Shown here one piece after another: positions 17,738 through 26,154 of a stretch of DNA of 64,000 nt. Both the position numbers and the translations under genes were made by a program. The stretch is taken from assembly GCA_963717455.1 (NCBI GenBank), contig OY970336.1:2170001-2234000 (forward strand). The letters run 5' to 3'. This stretch comes from Bog-473 sp963717455. Lineage in GTDB: Bacteria > Actinomycetota > Acidimicrobiia > Acidimicrobiales > RAAP-2. The notes under the pieces were generated by a model. It ran no database searches. It saw only the letters and a list, made by a program, of their open reading frames with translations, and was not told the DNA's origin. Position 1 is the stretch's first letter; each line of letters opens with the position of its first letter.

Positions 17738-18472
17738 ATGGACAAGCTTGTTGCCACGCCCTCAGAGGCGGTGGCGAACATCGCTAACGGCTCGAGCATT
17801 GCAGTGGGTGGCTTCGGCTCGGCAGGAGTTCCGTGGGCGCTCGTAGATGCCCTGCACCGGCAGGGCACTCGCCATTTGCGAGTGGTCACGAACAACTGCG
17901 GCTTCAACGGAGCGGGCCTGGCGCTATTGTTACGCGACAACCGCATCGACCGAGTTATTGCCTCCTACATCGGCACGAACCAGGTGTTCGCCCGGCACTA
18001 TCTCGGAGGGTCGATAGAGCTTGAGCTCACCCCGCAGGGAACGCTCGCCGAGCGGTTGCGCGCAGGAGGTGCCGGCATTGCCGCGTTCTTCACACCCACA
18101 GGCGTCGGCACCATGATCGCGGAAGGAGGTCTGCCGCTGCGGTACGGACCCGATGGCGAGGTGTTTGTGGCTTCGCAGCCCAAGGAGGTGCGGCGATTTC
18201 AGCTTGGAGAGTTTGAGCGTGACTATGTTCTTGAGGAGGGTATCGTGACCGACTACGCATTCGTCCGCGCCGCAGTCGCGGACCGTCACGGCAACGCGAT
18301 ATTCCACGCCGCAGCGCGCAACTTCAACCCCGACGTGGCGATGGCAGGCCGTACGACCATCCTTGAGGCAGCCCAGGTGGTGGATGTGGGTGACCTCAAC
18401 GCCGATGCGATTCACCTCCCGGGCGTGTTCGTTCAGCAGGTGGTGTGCGTTGCCGAACCGGCGCCGACGTGA
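17738..18472 (+). CDS. 3-oxoacid CoA-transferase, A subunit
   Basis: 244 residues from ATG 17738 (GAGGACAGG upstream). Motifs are IAVGGFGSAGVPWALVDAL, LELTPQGTLAERLRAGGAGI and FFTPTGVGTMIAEGG. It forms the A half of a heteromeric CoA-transferase with the next gene (GTGA overlap). In this context it may activate 3-oxoadipate or another acid from the ring-cleavage route. Intact counterpart of the broken copy at 10802-11489. Confidence 0.88.
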   Translation: MDKLVATPSEAVANIANGSSIAVGGFGSAGVPWALVDALHRQGTRHLRVVTNNCGFNGAGLALLLRDNRIDRVIASYIGTNQVFARHYLGGSIELELTPQGTLAERLRAGGAGIAAFFTPTGVGTMIAEGGLPLRYGPDGEVFVASQPKEVRRFQLGEFERDYVLEEGIVTDYAFVRAAVADRHGNAIFHAAARNFNPDVAMAGRTTILEAAQVVDVGDLNADAIHLPGVFVQQVVCVAEPAPT

Positions 18473-19143
18473 CTTCGGGGTGGTCGCGGGAACAGATTGC
18501 TGCTCGAGCGGCGCGCGAGTTGCATGACGGTGAGTGCGTAAACCTCGGGATCGGCTTGCCGACCCTCGTCTCCGAGTTCCTTCCTGTAGATCTTGATGTC
18601 GTCGTCCACACCGAGAACGGTGTCCTAGGTGCCGGACCTGCGCCGGTGGAGGATGCCGATCCTGAACTGCTCGATGCTGGTACACAGCCGATCACGTTGA
18701 AGCCTGGGGCATCGTTCTTTAGCTCGTCGATGTCATTCGCCATGATTCGTGGAGGACACATCGACACGACAATTCTTGGGGCGATGGAGGTCTCGGCCCG
18801 TGGCGACCTGGCCAACTGGGCGGTGCCGGGGCAGCTCGTTCGCGGGATCGGCGGCGCGATGGACCTGGTGGCGGGGGCTAGACGCGTAATCGTGCTGACC
18901 GAGCACGTTGGACGCGATGGGTCTTCGAAGCTGGTCGAGGAGTGCACACTTCCGCTCACTGGTCGGGCCTGCGTCGACCTTGTGGTCACCAATCTGGCGG
19001 TGTTGGGGGTTTCTGCTGCTGGCTTCACGCTGGTTGAGCTGGCCCCAGGCGTTGGGGTCGATCAGGTCCTCAGCCAGACGGGTGCGAGGGTGGTGGTAAG
19101 TGTCGGTACAGAGCATGGGATCTCGAGTACGAGCGGCGCGTGA
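18469..19143 (+). CDS. 3-oxoacid CoA-transferase, B subunit
   Basis: 224 residues from GTG 18469, overlapping the A gene stop. VNLGIGLPTLVSEFL, catalytic Glu in VVHTENGVLGAGP, FAMIRGGHIDTTILGAMEV, GIGGAMDLVAGARRV and the normal end LVELAPGVGVDQVLSQTGA. Length is normal for the family, unlike the extended copy at 10023. Confidence 0.88.
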   Translation: MTSGWSREQIAARAARELHDGECVNLGIGLPTLVSEFLPVDLDVVVHTENGVLGAGPAPVEDADPELLDAGTQPITLKPGASFFSSSMSFAMIRGGHIDTTILGAMEVSARGDLANWAVPGQLVRGIGGAMDLVAGARRVIVLTEHVGRDGSSKLVEECTLPLTGRACVDLVVTNLAVLGVSAAGFTLVELAPGVGVDQVLSQTGARVVVSVGTEHGISSTSGA

Positions 19144-19940
19144 GCCGCCACAGGGGGTGCGCTCGACGCGATTGCTTAGGACCTGTGAGAAGGGCGGGGA
19201 CGCAGAGGTCGGCTCCGGCCTCGTTCCCTACCGCGGTGCACGCAAGAGAGGACCGGTCGACGCCATTCCGACGAGGGGATCCCGGCTAGCCCGCCTGCGC
19301 GACGGCGAAGTACCGAACCCGGCGGAGTGCGGAGCTCATCTCGTACTGGCCTCTCCGGTGAAGTGCGGGGCACCCCCGCGGCCACGATCTCGTCGTGCTC
19401 GGTCTGGGGGAGGTCCTTGCTGCTGAGATGCGCTCGAGGAGTGGGATTGGGCTCTCATGGCCGAGGGAGACATGGCTCATCTTCGTGCTGACGCCGGGCT
19501 GGCTACCAGAGGTCGGCCACAATCGGGCTCGTCCCTACTCGTGCCGTCGAGCAGATCGGCCGCTCACCTGAATCTACGACGACGACTATTCGTCGCGGTT
19601 GGAACCATTCCGCTGGCCAACAGTGATGGCTCCGATCTCTTCGATTGACGAATGGGTGGTGTCGTGGGGTGCATTTGTGACGCGACGTGACTACGGCGAT
19701 AGCGTCTGCTCCGCGGGGGTATGGCATAACGACCCTCGGCCGCAATTGGGAATCACCCTCAACGGATCCGCCCTGAACGAGAGTGGAGACGAACAGACCC
19801 TGCCGGCGATGTGGGTTTGTCGACGATGTGAGCGGTGGGGGCAAATTACGCGAGTTCAGGGTGACCGGTCGATGTTCGTCACCGTTGCTCCCCGGCCGCG
19901 TGGACCTACGGGCCGAGCACTGACCGGCCTCGTCGGGCGC
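19144..19940. other. Gap without recognisable gene
   Basis: Nearly 800 bp between the CoA-transferase operon and the 3' end of the leftward GntR gene. Several short open frames exist on both strands (the longest about 140 codons at 19599-20021) but none shows a family motif or ribosome site. It is probably decayed sequence. Confidence 0.4.
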
Positions 19941-20726
19941 TTAAGCGTCGACTACGCCGGCCTGGGGCGTAACAGCAGCCACACTCTTCGGTTTTTTCCC
20001 AATGGCGTCCAGGACGATTGATTCTGTATGAACGAGGTGCTGAGTCAGCGCATCAGCAGCTGTCTTCGGGTGGCCGGTCCGAAGCGCCGCAAGGAGGTCA
20101 GCGTGAGCCCTTCCACGGCGGGATGGCTCCTTCGGGTCATTGGCAATCCCCTTGAACGCGTAGCTTACGTACCGCTCCGAGGCGTGCCAGAGCATGTCCA
20201 GGACGCGCACGTCCCACGGCGTCGCTGCTGGACGGAGCATCGCTGTGTGTAGAGCATGGTGCGCCTGGTGCCGCTCGTCGCCGTCACGTGCGTGCGTATG
20301 CGCCATCTGAAGCTCGTCAAGCCTTTCGAAATCACTATCTGTGAACAATGTGCTTGCACGACCCGCGAGTTCGGGCTCGATACTCAGGCGCAGTCGATAC
20401 AGATCGCGAAACTCCTGCGGGTCGAGCGGAGCAACCATTGCGCTCTTGGCTCGACGAGTGAGGACGAGGCCCTGGCTCTCGAGTCGCCGCAACGCCTCGC
20501 GGACTGGGATGAGGCTGACGCCCAGCTGCTCGGCGATCTTCCGCAGAGAGAACTCCTGCCCTGCTCCAAGGTCACCCGAGATAATTGACCGCCTGATCTC
20601 CATTGTGACCTGGTCGACCACCGAGACGACGTCAAGGGACCGCACAGAACCCGGATCACCCATCCAGTCTCCCACCGGTACCTCCCAGCTCCCGCGCAGA
20701 TAGGCCAACCGCTCTTCCGAGAGCAT
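19941..20726 (-). CDS. GntR family (FCD/FadR-type) regulator
   Basis: 261 residues. The winged helix is FSLRKIAEQLGVSLIPVREALRRLESQGLVLTRR, the classic GntR motif, followed by an all-helical FCD ligand domain (PQEFRDLYRLRLSIEPELAGRA...HHALHTAML). Divergent from the fumarylacetoacetate-hydrolase-family gene, which it probably controls. The ligand is likely a small organic acid. Confidence 0.88.
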   Translation of the reverse strand: MLSEERLAYLRGSWEVPVGDWMGDPGSVRSLDVVSVVDQVTMEIRRSIISGDLGAGQEFSLRKIAEQLGVSLIPVREALRRLESQGLVLTRRAKSAMVAPLDPQEFRDLYRLRLSIEPELAGRASTLFTDSDFERLDELQMAHTHARDGDERHQAHHALHTAMLRPAATPWDVRVLDMLWHASERYVSYAFKGIANDPKEPSRRGRAHADLLAALRTGHPKTAADALTQHLVHTESIVLDAIGKKPKSVAAVTPQAGVVDA

Positions 20727-20782
20727 TGTTTAACAGTCGTTCTCAGCGGAAGCGGTACACTCTAGATTATAGCACGTGATAC

Positions 20783-20790
20783 GTTATAAC
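20783..20790. promoter_or_regulatory. Short palindrome in GntR/FAH divergent promoter
   Basis: GTTATAAC inside an AT-rich stretch (20766-20793) in the 190-bp intergenic region. A plausible GntR binding or promoter site; weak evidence. Confidence 0.3.
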
Positions 20791-20915
20791 ATAGTGCGAT
20801 GTATGACCGGGCCGCGCTCTGGTGCCGCACTGACGAGTTCAGGCGGATATCGAAATGTGGCAGCCAACGATGCTCGCGTCTTTGGCTCGGACAGGCCAAA
20901 TGAAGGGATAAGCGA

Positions 20916-21857
20916 ATGAAGCTGCTGTTCTTCAACGACTACGTGCTCGGTGTCGCAGTGGGCGATTCCGTCGTCGACGTGACCGAGGTCGTAGAGGGCC
21001 TCCGACATATGACGCCCCAGCAATTGATGACGGCGGTTATCACGCGGTGGGACGAGCTAGGTGCGCCACTACGCACCGCAGCGGAAACGGGCGCCAGGGT
21101 GCCGCTCGACAGTGTGCGAGTGCGTCCACCCCTACCATCTCCGGCAAACATCGACTGCATGGCGCGCAACTATATGGAAGACGGCACCCTGCCCGAGCGA
21201 CCTCCCATCAACGCATTCCACAAGACTCCGAGTTCAATCATCGGCCCAGGGGACACTATGATTCTACCCGACATTGCCGCCACCATCTTCGAGGGTGAAG
21301 CCGAACTCGGTGTCGTGATCGGGCAGGAAGGCAAGGACATACCCGTCGAAGATGCCATGCGGTACGTTTTCGGCTTCACGAATTTGATCGACGGGTCGGC
21401 GCGGGGTATTCCACCTCGCGAGAACGCCTTCTACCAGATGAAGTCGCGCGATACGTTCTGCCCGATTGGACCTTACCTTGTGACGGCCGACGAGGTCCCC
21501 GAGCCTCAGAACCTCCCGGTTCGGCTGTGGAATAACGGCGAGCTTATGCAATCGTTCAATACGCTTGACATGGCGTACGGGATCGCCGAAAGCATTGCCT
21601 TCGTGTCATCTGTTCACACCCTCCAACCCGGCGATATCCTCGCGACCGGAACCAACCACCGCGGTCTGCATCCATTCATGGATGGGGACGTGGTGGAACT
21701 GGAAGTGGGAAATCTAGGTCGGCTCCGCATCCTTGTGCGCGACGATCTGAAGCGCACATGGAAGCGCCAGACCCGACTTGATCGAGCTTGCGCCGGCCTC
21801 GAGGGCACGGCTCCGCAGCTGACAGGGAAGTATGCCGCCGAGCGAATTGTGTCCTAA
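20916..21857 (+). CDS. Fumarylacetoacetate hydrolase family protein
   Basis: 313 residues, ATG start. The C-terminal FAH domain has the metal-binding pattern IFEGEAELGVVIG (two Glu) and FGFTNLIDGSARG (Asp), plus FCPIGPYLVTADEVPEP and ATGTNHRGLHPFMDGDVVELEV. The family hydrolyses or decarboxylates 2-oxo/diketo acids from aromatic or sugar-acid pathways. Divergent from a GntR regulator. The substrate is unknown. Confidence 0.85.
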   Translation: MKLLFFNDYVLGVAVGDSVVDVTEVVEGLRHMTPQQLMTAVITRWDELGAPLRTAAETGARVPLDSVRVRPPLPSPANIDCMARNYMEDGTLPERPPINAFHKTPSSIIGPGDTMILPDIAATIFEGEAELGVVIGQEGKDIPVEDAMRYVFGFTNLIDGSARGIPPRENAFYQMKSRDTFCPIGPYLVTADEVPEPQNLPVRLWNNGELMQSFNTLDMAYGIAESIAFVSSVHTLQPGDILATGTNHRGLHPFMDGDVVELEVGNLGRLRILVRDDLKRTWKRQTRLDRACAGLEGTAPQLTGKYAAERIVS

Positions 21858-22234
21858 AGGTCCTTATACACTGCCGGCTTTCTCGTAACTAGCCATCACG
21901 AAGAGCGGTTCGGCACGGCGACCAGGGATCGGCAGTCCTTCCCGCCCTTGCGCAAGGGGACGTCGGTGGTGATCACGAACTGAGTCGACTTGTACGCACG
22001 GCCACCTGTTCCTTGTGGCAGCCAGCGAACAGCGGGTGCGTGGTGTTGCAGGCGCGCGCTTCGTTGCGCTGCTGCGGGGTGAGGACCTGGGCGGGACTCA
22101 GAACGCATACAAGGCGCTTGACATCGGGACTGTTATCAAATATCTTGCTATCGGATATTTCGAAGGGCTCGACCACTAGCTTGGCTTGAGTCCGAAGAGT
22201 TTTGCGTTCCAAAACTTCACTCTGGGGGTTTCTG
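21858..22234. other. Gap; possible degraded ligase fragment
   Basis: On the minus strand around 21900-22010 a frame reads YKSTQFVITTDVPLRKGGK, faintly like the C-terminal end of an AMP-dependent acyl ligase (K after GG). No other part of such a gene is seen. Otherwise only an inverted repeat at 22138-22160. Confidence 0.25.
22138..22160. promoter_or_regulatory. Inverted repeat upstream of sugar-type ABC operon
   Basis: AAATATC-N9-GATATTT, AT-rich against its surroundings, about 75 bp upstream of the binding-protein start. A candidate operator for the operon; the regulator is not identified. Confidence 0.4.
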
Positions 22235-23296
22235 ATGGCAAATAGGTCGGTCGCGTTCGCAAAGGGGGCGCTTGGGGCCGTGCTGTCTGGGACTCTATGC
22301 CTCGGGATATCAGTCGGTAGTTCCGGCGCGACGGGCAGTTCCTCAGTGCAATGGAACCCAACGCCGGCTGGCTATGTAGCAGCAGGCGGCACGAGACTGC
22401 CAGGCTCCTACCCGACTCCGACAAAGAGCCCCGGCCAGGGCTGCAAGATCGGTTACATCTCTCCCAGCAACGTGATCCCCGGGATCCAGACAGAGATCGA
22501 CGGGGTCTCCACACTCGCCCAACAATTCGGCTGCACAGTCGTGTCCGAGGATGGCCAGGGCAACCCGCAAGTTCAGGTGACGGGGATGGAGTCCCTTCTG
22601 AGCGAGGGGGTGTCAGCGATAATCCTCAACCCCCTTGTCATCGGGGCGCTTGCTGCGCCGATCCAGCAGGCGAACGCCAAGCACGTTCCGGTGATCGTCG
22701 AAGATTCGCCGGCTAGCCCAACTGCGCCCGACGTCTCAGGGACGGCGAGCGATTACCTGCAGTCCCGGGACGCCACCGCTTACGCGGCCGCCGAGGCGAT
22801 CGCCAAAGCTCACCCGCGAGCGCACGTTGGACTGCTCTACCCGGCGTTCCCTGCTGGAAACCTCCAGTACCAGGTCCAGAGGTTCCAGTACTGGGCCCAC
22901 AAGTTGGGGCTGCACGTTGTCGGAATGGCGGGCTCATCCGCGGACTCACCCACTGCCGACTCGCAAGCGGCCAACTCTCTCCTCGAGAAGCACAGGAGCA
23001 TTCAGGCCATCATGACCTTTAACGACACCGCGGCAGAGTCGACCGCCTCGGCAGCTCGCGCCTTGGGCCTGAAAAACATCCTCGTAACGGGGATCAATGG
23101 TGAACAAGGGGTGCTGGGCCTGATCCGGCAGGGACGTGTGCTGATGACGTGGGCCTACAACAACACGACCAACGGTGAGAATTTGGGTAAGGCGGCCATT
23201 GATGCCGCGAACGGCATTCAGATCCCGGTCAAGGTGGGAGCTCCGGGAGCGATCATCGACCGGGCCAACGTGTCGTCATACAAGCCGCAAGCCTGA
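22235..23296 (+). CDS. Ribose-type ABC transporter substrate-binding protein
   Basis: 353 residues from ATG 22235 (GGGGG about 6 nt upstream; a TTG start at 22202 is less likely). An N-terminal signal sequence (about residues 1-35, hydrophobic AVLSGTLCLGISVG) leads into a periplasmic-binding-protein type 1 fold: GCKIGYISPSNVIPGIQTEID, ILNPLVIGALAAPIQQA, MTFNDTAAESTASAARALG. First gene of a binding protein-permease-ATPase operon. The ligand is probably a sugar, polyol or similar small molecule. Confidence 0.85.
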   Translation: MANRSVAFAKGALGAVLSGTLCLGISVGSSGATGSSSVQWNPTPAGYVAAGGTRLPGSYPTPTKSPGQGCKIGYISPSNVIPGIQTEIDGVSTLAQQFGCTVVSEDGQGNPQVQVTGMESLLSEGVSAIILNPLVIGALAAPIQQANAKHVPVIVEDSPASPTAPDVSGTASDYLQSRDATAYAAAEAIAKAHPRAHVGLLYPAFPAGNLQYQVQRFQYWAHKLGLHVVGMAGSSADSPTADSQAANSLLEKHRSIQAIMTFNDTAAESTASAARALGLKNILVTGINGEQGVLGLIRQGRVLMTWAYNNTTNGENLGKAAIDAANGIQIPVKVGAPGAIIDRANVSSYKPQA

Positions 23297-23347
23297 TTCT
23301 GTGCTGTTTCTCCCGTCCTTGCCGGAGGCCGGGGCGAGGGTCGCCGC

Positions 23348-24445
23348 ATGAGTTCGGTGAAGGAGCACTCGGACGAGCCTGTCCGACCGCAGGTAACGCC
23401 CGGAAACGCAATGGAAGTCGGGCATACGCGACCCGTTACACGACGCTTGTGGAAATCGAGTCGTCACCTCATACCGGTAATCGCTCTGCTGGTTGCGATT
23501 TTGATCGTCTTTTCGGCGACGACGCCATACTTCCTCACCTGGAGCAACCTCCAAATTCTGCTCACCAGTAACACCGCTCTCTTTGTGGTCGCGGTCGGCA
23601 TGACGGCTGTGATGATTTCCGGTGCCGTCGACCTGTCGGTCGGGGCCCTCGTGGCCTTTTTCTCCATCTTCTTCGCGAAGCTGCTGGAAGTACACGTACC
23701 CGGGGGGCTGGCTCTCATCATCACGATCCTCGCTGGGGCCGTGGTTGGTGGCGTCGTTAACGGTCTTCTGATTGGCCGCTTGCGCCTATCGTTCCTTCTG
23801 GTGACCCTGGCGTCGCTCACGGCCTTTACCGGTTTCGTGAACCTCTGGTCGAATACTGAGTCCATCCCGGTCGCCTCGTCCATAACCAACAACATCGCCT
23901 TCGGCTCCATCCTAGGGATAAATACATCTATCCTCATCATGGTCGTCGTCTTCGTCGTCGCATTGTTCGTGCAGACCCGTACCTACTTCGGTCGTGACAT
24001 CTACGCGGTGGGCGGCAATCGGGTGGCCGCTAGGCTGGCGGGCATCAGCAGTACGAAGACCACGGTGTCCGTATTCGCGATTTCTGGCGCGGCAGCTGCG
24101 CTCGCCGCGGTGGTGGACATTGGTCGCTCCAGTGCCGCCAGCCCCACTGTAGATAACAGCGTGCCCCTGCAAGCCATTGCATGTGTTCTGCTCGGTGGAG
24201 CTGCTATCAGCGGGGGATCGGGTGGCGTCGGCGGAACAACTCTGGGAGTGCTGTTCCTCGCGACTCTCGGAAACGGATTGAGCCTTACAACCCTCTCAAG
24301 CTATTGGCAGGGAGTCGTCACTGGAGTCATCCTCGTTGGCGCCGTCCTGCTCAACAGATTGTCGGAGGGGTCTCTTACCCAGGTCCTCAGGCGCCGCCGA
24401 CGGGATGTGGCAAGTACCACCGAGAGTCCGAGTTTGTCGCCGTGA
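23348..24445 (+). CDS. Ribose-type ABC transporter permease (RbsC-like)
   Basis: 365 residues with about nine hydrophobic segments. Typical RbsC signatures are VVAVGMTAVMISGAVDLSVGALVAF and GRDIYAVGGNRVAARLAGI, plus the late CVLLGGAAISGGSGGVGGTTLG. ATG start 51 bases after the binding protein; the stop overlaps the GTG of the ATPase gene. Confidence 0.87.
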   Translation: MSSVKEHSDEPVRPQVTPGNAMEVGHTRPVTRRLWKSSRHLIPVIALLVAILIVFSATTPYFLTWSNLQILLTSNTALFVVAVGMTAVMISGAVDLSVGALVAFFSIFFAKLLEVHVPGGLALIITILAGAVVGGVVNGLLIGRLRLSFLLVTLASLTAFTGFVNLWSNTESIPVASSITNNIAFGSILGINTSILIMVVVFVVALFVQTRTYFGRDIYAVGGNRVAARLAGISSTKTTVSVFAISGAAAALAAVVDIGRSSAASPTVDNSVPLQAIACVLLGGAAISGGSGGVGGTTLGVLFLATLGNGLSLTTLSSYWQGVVTGVILVGAVLLNRLSEGSLTQVLRRRRRDVASTTESPSLSP

Positions 24446-26007
24446 CCCCGATGCAATTTCCGGATCCTGGACGGGTGCTGCTGCGGATGCGTGACATGTC
24501 GAAGCGGTTCGGAGGCGCTCACGCGCTTCGGGGTGCCCACTTGACCATCCCTGCGGCGGGAATGGTGCACGGCCTGATCGGTGAGAACGGATCAGGTAAG
24601 TCGACACTACTCGGCATTCTGTCGGGCCAGCTCCAGCAGGACGTCGGCGAGATAGTGCTTGATGGTCAGGCTGTCACACTGTCGTCACCGAACCAGGCTC
24701 TGGGCCACGGCATCGCGATGGTTTCGCAGGAAGTCGCCGACGCGCCGGACCTTACGGTGGCCGAGAACGTGCTGATGGGTCGGCGGCTCACCCGTTCGTG
24801 GCGCGGCATCGACTGGGGCGTGAGCAGAGAGAGGGCAGCATCAATTCTTGACCGACTAGGCGTTGATTTGGACGTTGACCGCTTGGCTCGCGACCTGCGC
24901 CCAGACCAGCGCCAAGTGGTGGAGATCGCCCGTGCGCTCTCGATGAACACACGCATCCTCATCCTTGACGAGCCGACAAGCTCGCTCGACAGTCACGAGA
25001 CCCAGGCCCTGTTTGAAGTGATCCGTAGCCTCAAGAGCCAGGGGGTCTCGGTCGTCTTCGTCTCCCACCGGCTTGACGAACTCTTTGCCGTGTCGGACGG
25101 CATAACAGTGCTTCGCGACGGACGTACCGTGGCTGAGGGGCCGCTCAATTGCTTCAGCCCAGACTCTGTCGTCGCGGCAATGACCGGACAACGCGGCTCG
25201 CAGCGGCTGGAGTGGATCCGAGACGACAGCACAGCAGCAGCCGAGTGCCGTATCCCCCCTCTGGTCGTGGAGAGGTTGAGCTCGCCACGAGCGCTGGACC
25301 GAGTGTCGCTGTCCATGAGGTCAGGAGAGATCGTCGGGCTTGCCGGTCAACTCGGGTCAGGGAGGAGTGAACTGCTCGAATGTATTTTTGGCACGCGGGC
25401 TATTTCTTCGGGGCGCATTACAATTGACGGACGACCGCACCAGCCGTCGACGCCGCGGGCCGCCATCCGCGCGGGACTCGCGTTTGTCCCTCCGGACCGC
25501 AAGGGGCAGGGGCTGGTTCTCTCTGGAAGCATCCGCTCGAATCTGATGTCGGTAGCCACGTGCCACCGGCGACGCCTTGGCGTCCCGAACAGAAGGGCAG
25601 AGGGTAAGGCGATTACAGCGCTCGTAGAGCGCATGAGGATACGTATGAACGACCTCGACGATCCGGTGAGCACGCTCAGCGGAGGGAATCAGCAGAAGGT
25701 CGCAATCGGGAAGTGGCTCAGCCATACCCCCCAGGTCATCATGCTGGACGAACCAACCCGAGGTGTCGACGTCGCCGCCAAGGCCGAGGTGCACATGCTG
25801 CTTCGCGAAGCGGCCGCACAGGGCGCGGCCGTGTTAGTCAGCTCTAGCGAACTCTCCGAACTCCTCGGCTTATGCGACCGCGTCCTGACCATGGTGCGCG
25901 GTCGCGTTATCGAGGAAGCAGCGGTCGCCGACGCCGACGAAGAGACGCTGATCCGACACATGACCGCGGCGACGAACACTCCCGATGTTCTTCACAACGC
26001 TTCATAA
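24442..26007 (+). CDS. Ribose-type ABC transporter ATPase (two-domain, RbsA-like)
   Basis: 521 residues from GTG 24442 (GTGA overlap with the permease). Two ABC domains: first Walker A GENGSGKST, degenerate signature LRPDQRQVVEIARAL, LDEPTSSLD; second, degenerate Walker A GQLGSGRSE, signature LSGGNQQKVAIGKWL, LDEPTRGVD. This asymmetry is normal for RbsA/MglA. The stop codon TAA (26005-26007) lies inside a tRNA-Met 3' fragment, so the last few residues and the stop derive from an integration site. The domain core is complete. Confidence 0.87.
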   Translation: MTPMQFPDPGRVLLRMRDMSKRFGGAHALRGAHLTIPAAGMVHGLIGENGSGKSTLLGILSGQLQQDVGEIVLDGQAVTLSSPNQALGHGIAMVSQEVADAPDLTVAENVLMGRRLTRSWRGIDWGVSRERAASILDRLGVDLDVDRLARDLRPDQRQVVEIARALSMNTRILILDEPTSSLDSHETQALFEVIRSLKSQGVSVVFVSHRLDELFAVSDGITVLRDGRTVAEGPLNCFSPDSVVAAMTGQRGSQRLEWIRDDSTAAAECRIPPLVVERLSSPRALDRVSLSMRSGEIVGLAGQLGSGRSELLECIFGTRAISSGRITIDGRPHQPSTPRAAIRAGLAFVPPDRKGQGLVLSGSIRSNLMSVATCHRRRLGVPNRRAEGKAITALVERMRIRMNDLDDPVSTLSGGNQQKVAIGKWLSHTPQVIMLDEPTRGVDVAAKAEVHMLLREAAAQGAAVLVSSSELSELLGLCDRVLTMVRGRVIEEAAVADADEETLIRHMTAATNTPDVLHNAS

Positions 26008-26042
26008 CCCGAAGGTCGGAGGTTCAAATCCTCCCCCCGCCA
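26002..26042 (+). repeat. 3' fragment of tRNA-Met, probable att site
   Basis: The sequence runs from the anticodon CAT through CCCGA (3' anticodon stem), variable loop, GGAGG-TTCAAAT-CCTCC (T arm) to CCCCGCC-A (3' acceptor strand and discriminator). CATAACCC suggests an initiator-type anticodon stem (GGG/CCC). The 5' half is absent; upstream sequence is the ABC ATPase gene. A 3' tRNA end without its 5' half is the usual leftover at one border of a tyrosine-recombinase-mediated integration; the rebuilt tRNA should lie to the left, outside the window. Confidence 0.75.
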
Positions 26043-26154
26043 CTCAAACTCACTCAACTCACAGAGCCGATTCAGAGGCTCGAAGTCGTCTGCTCTGCGC
26101 CGTCGCCGCGTTCTAACCGGGTGTTCCACCGGGGGGAATCTGGACGCGTCCGGC

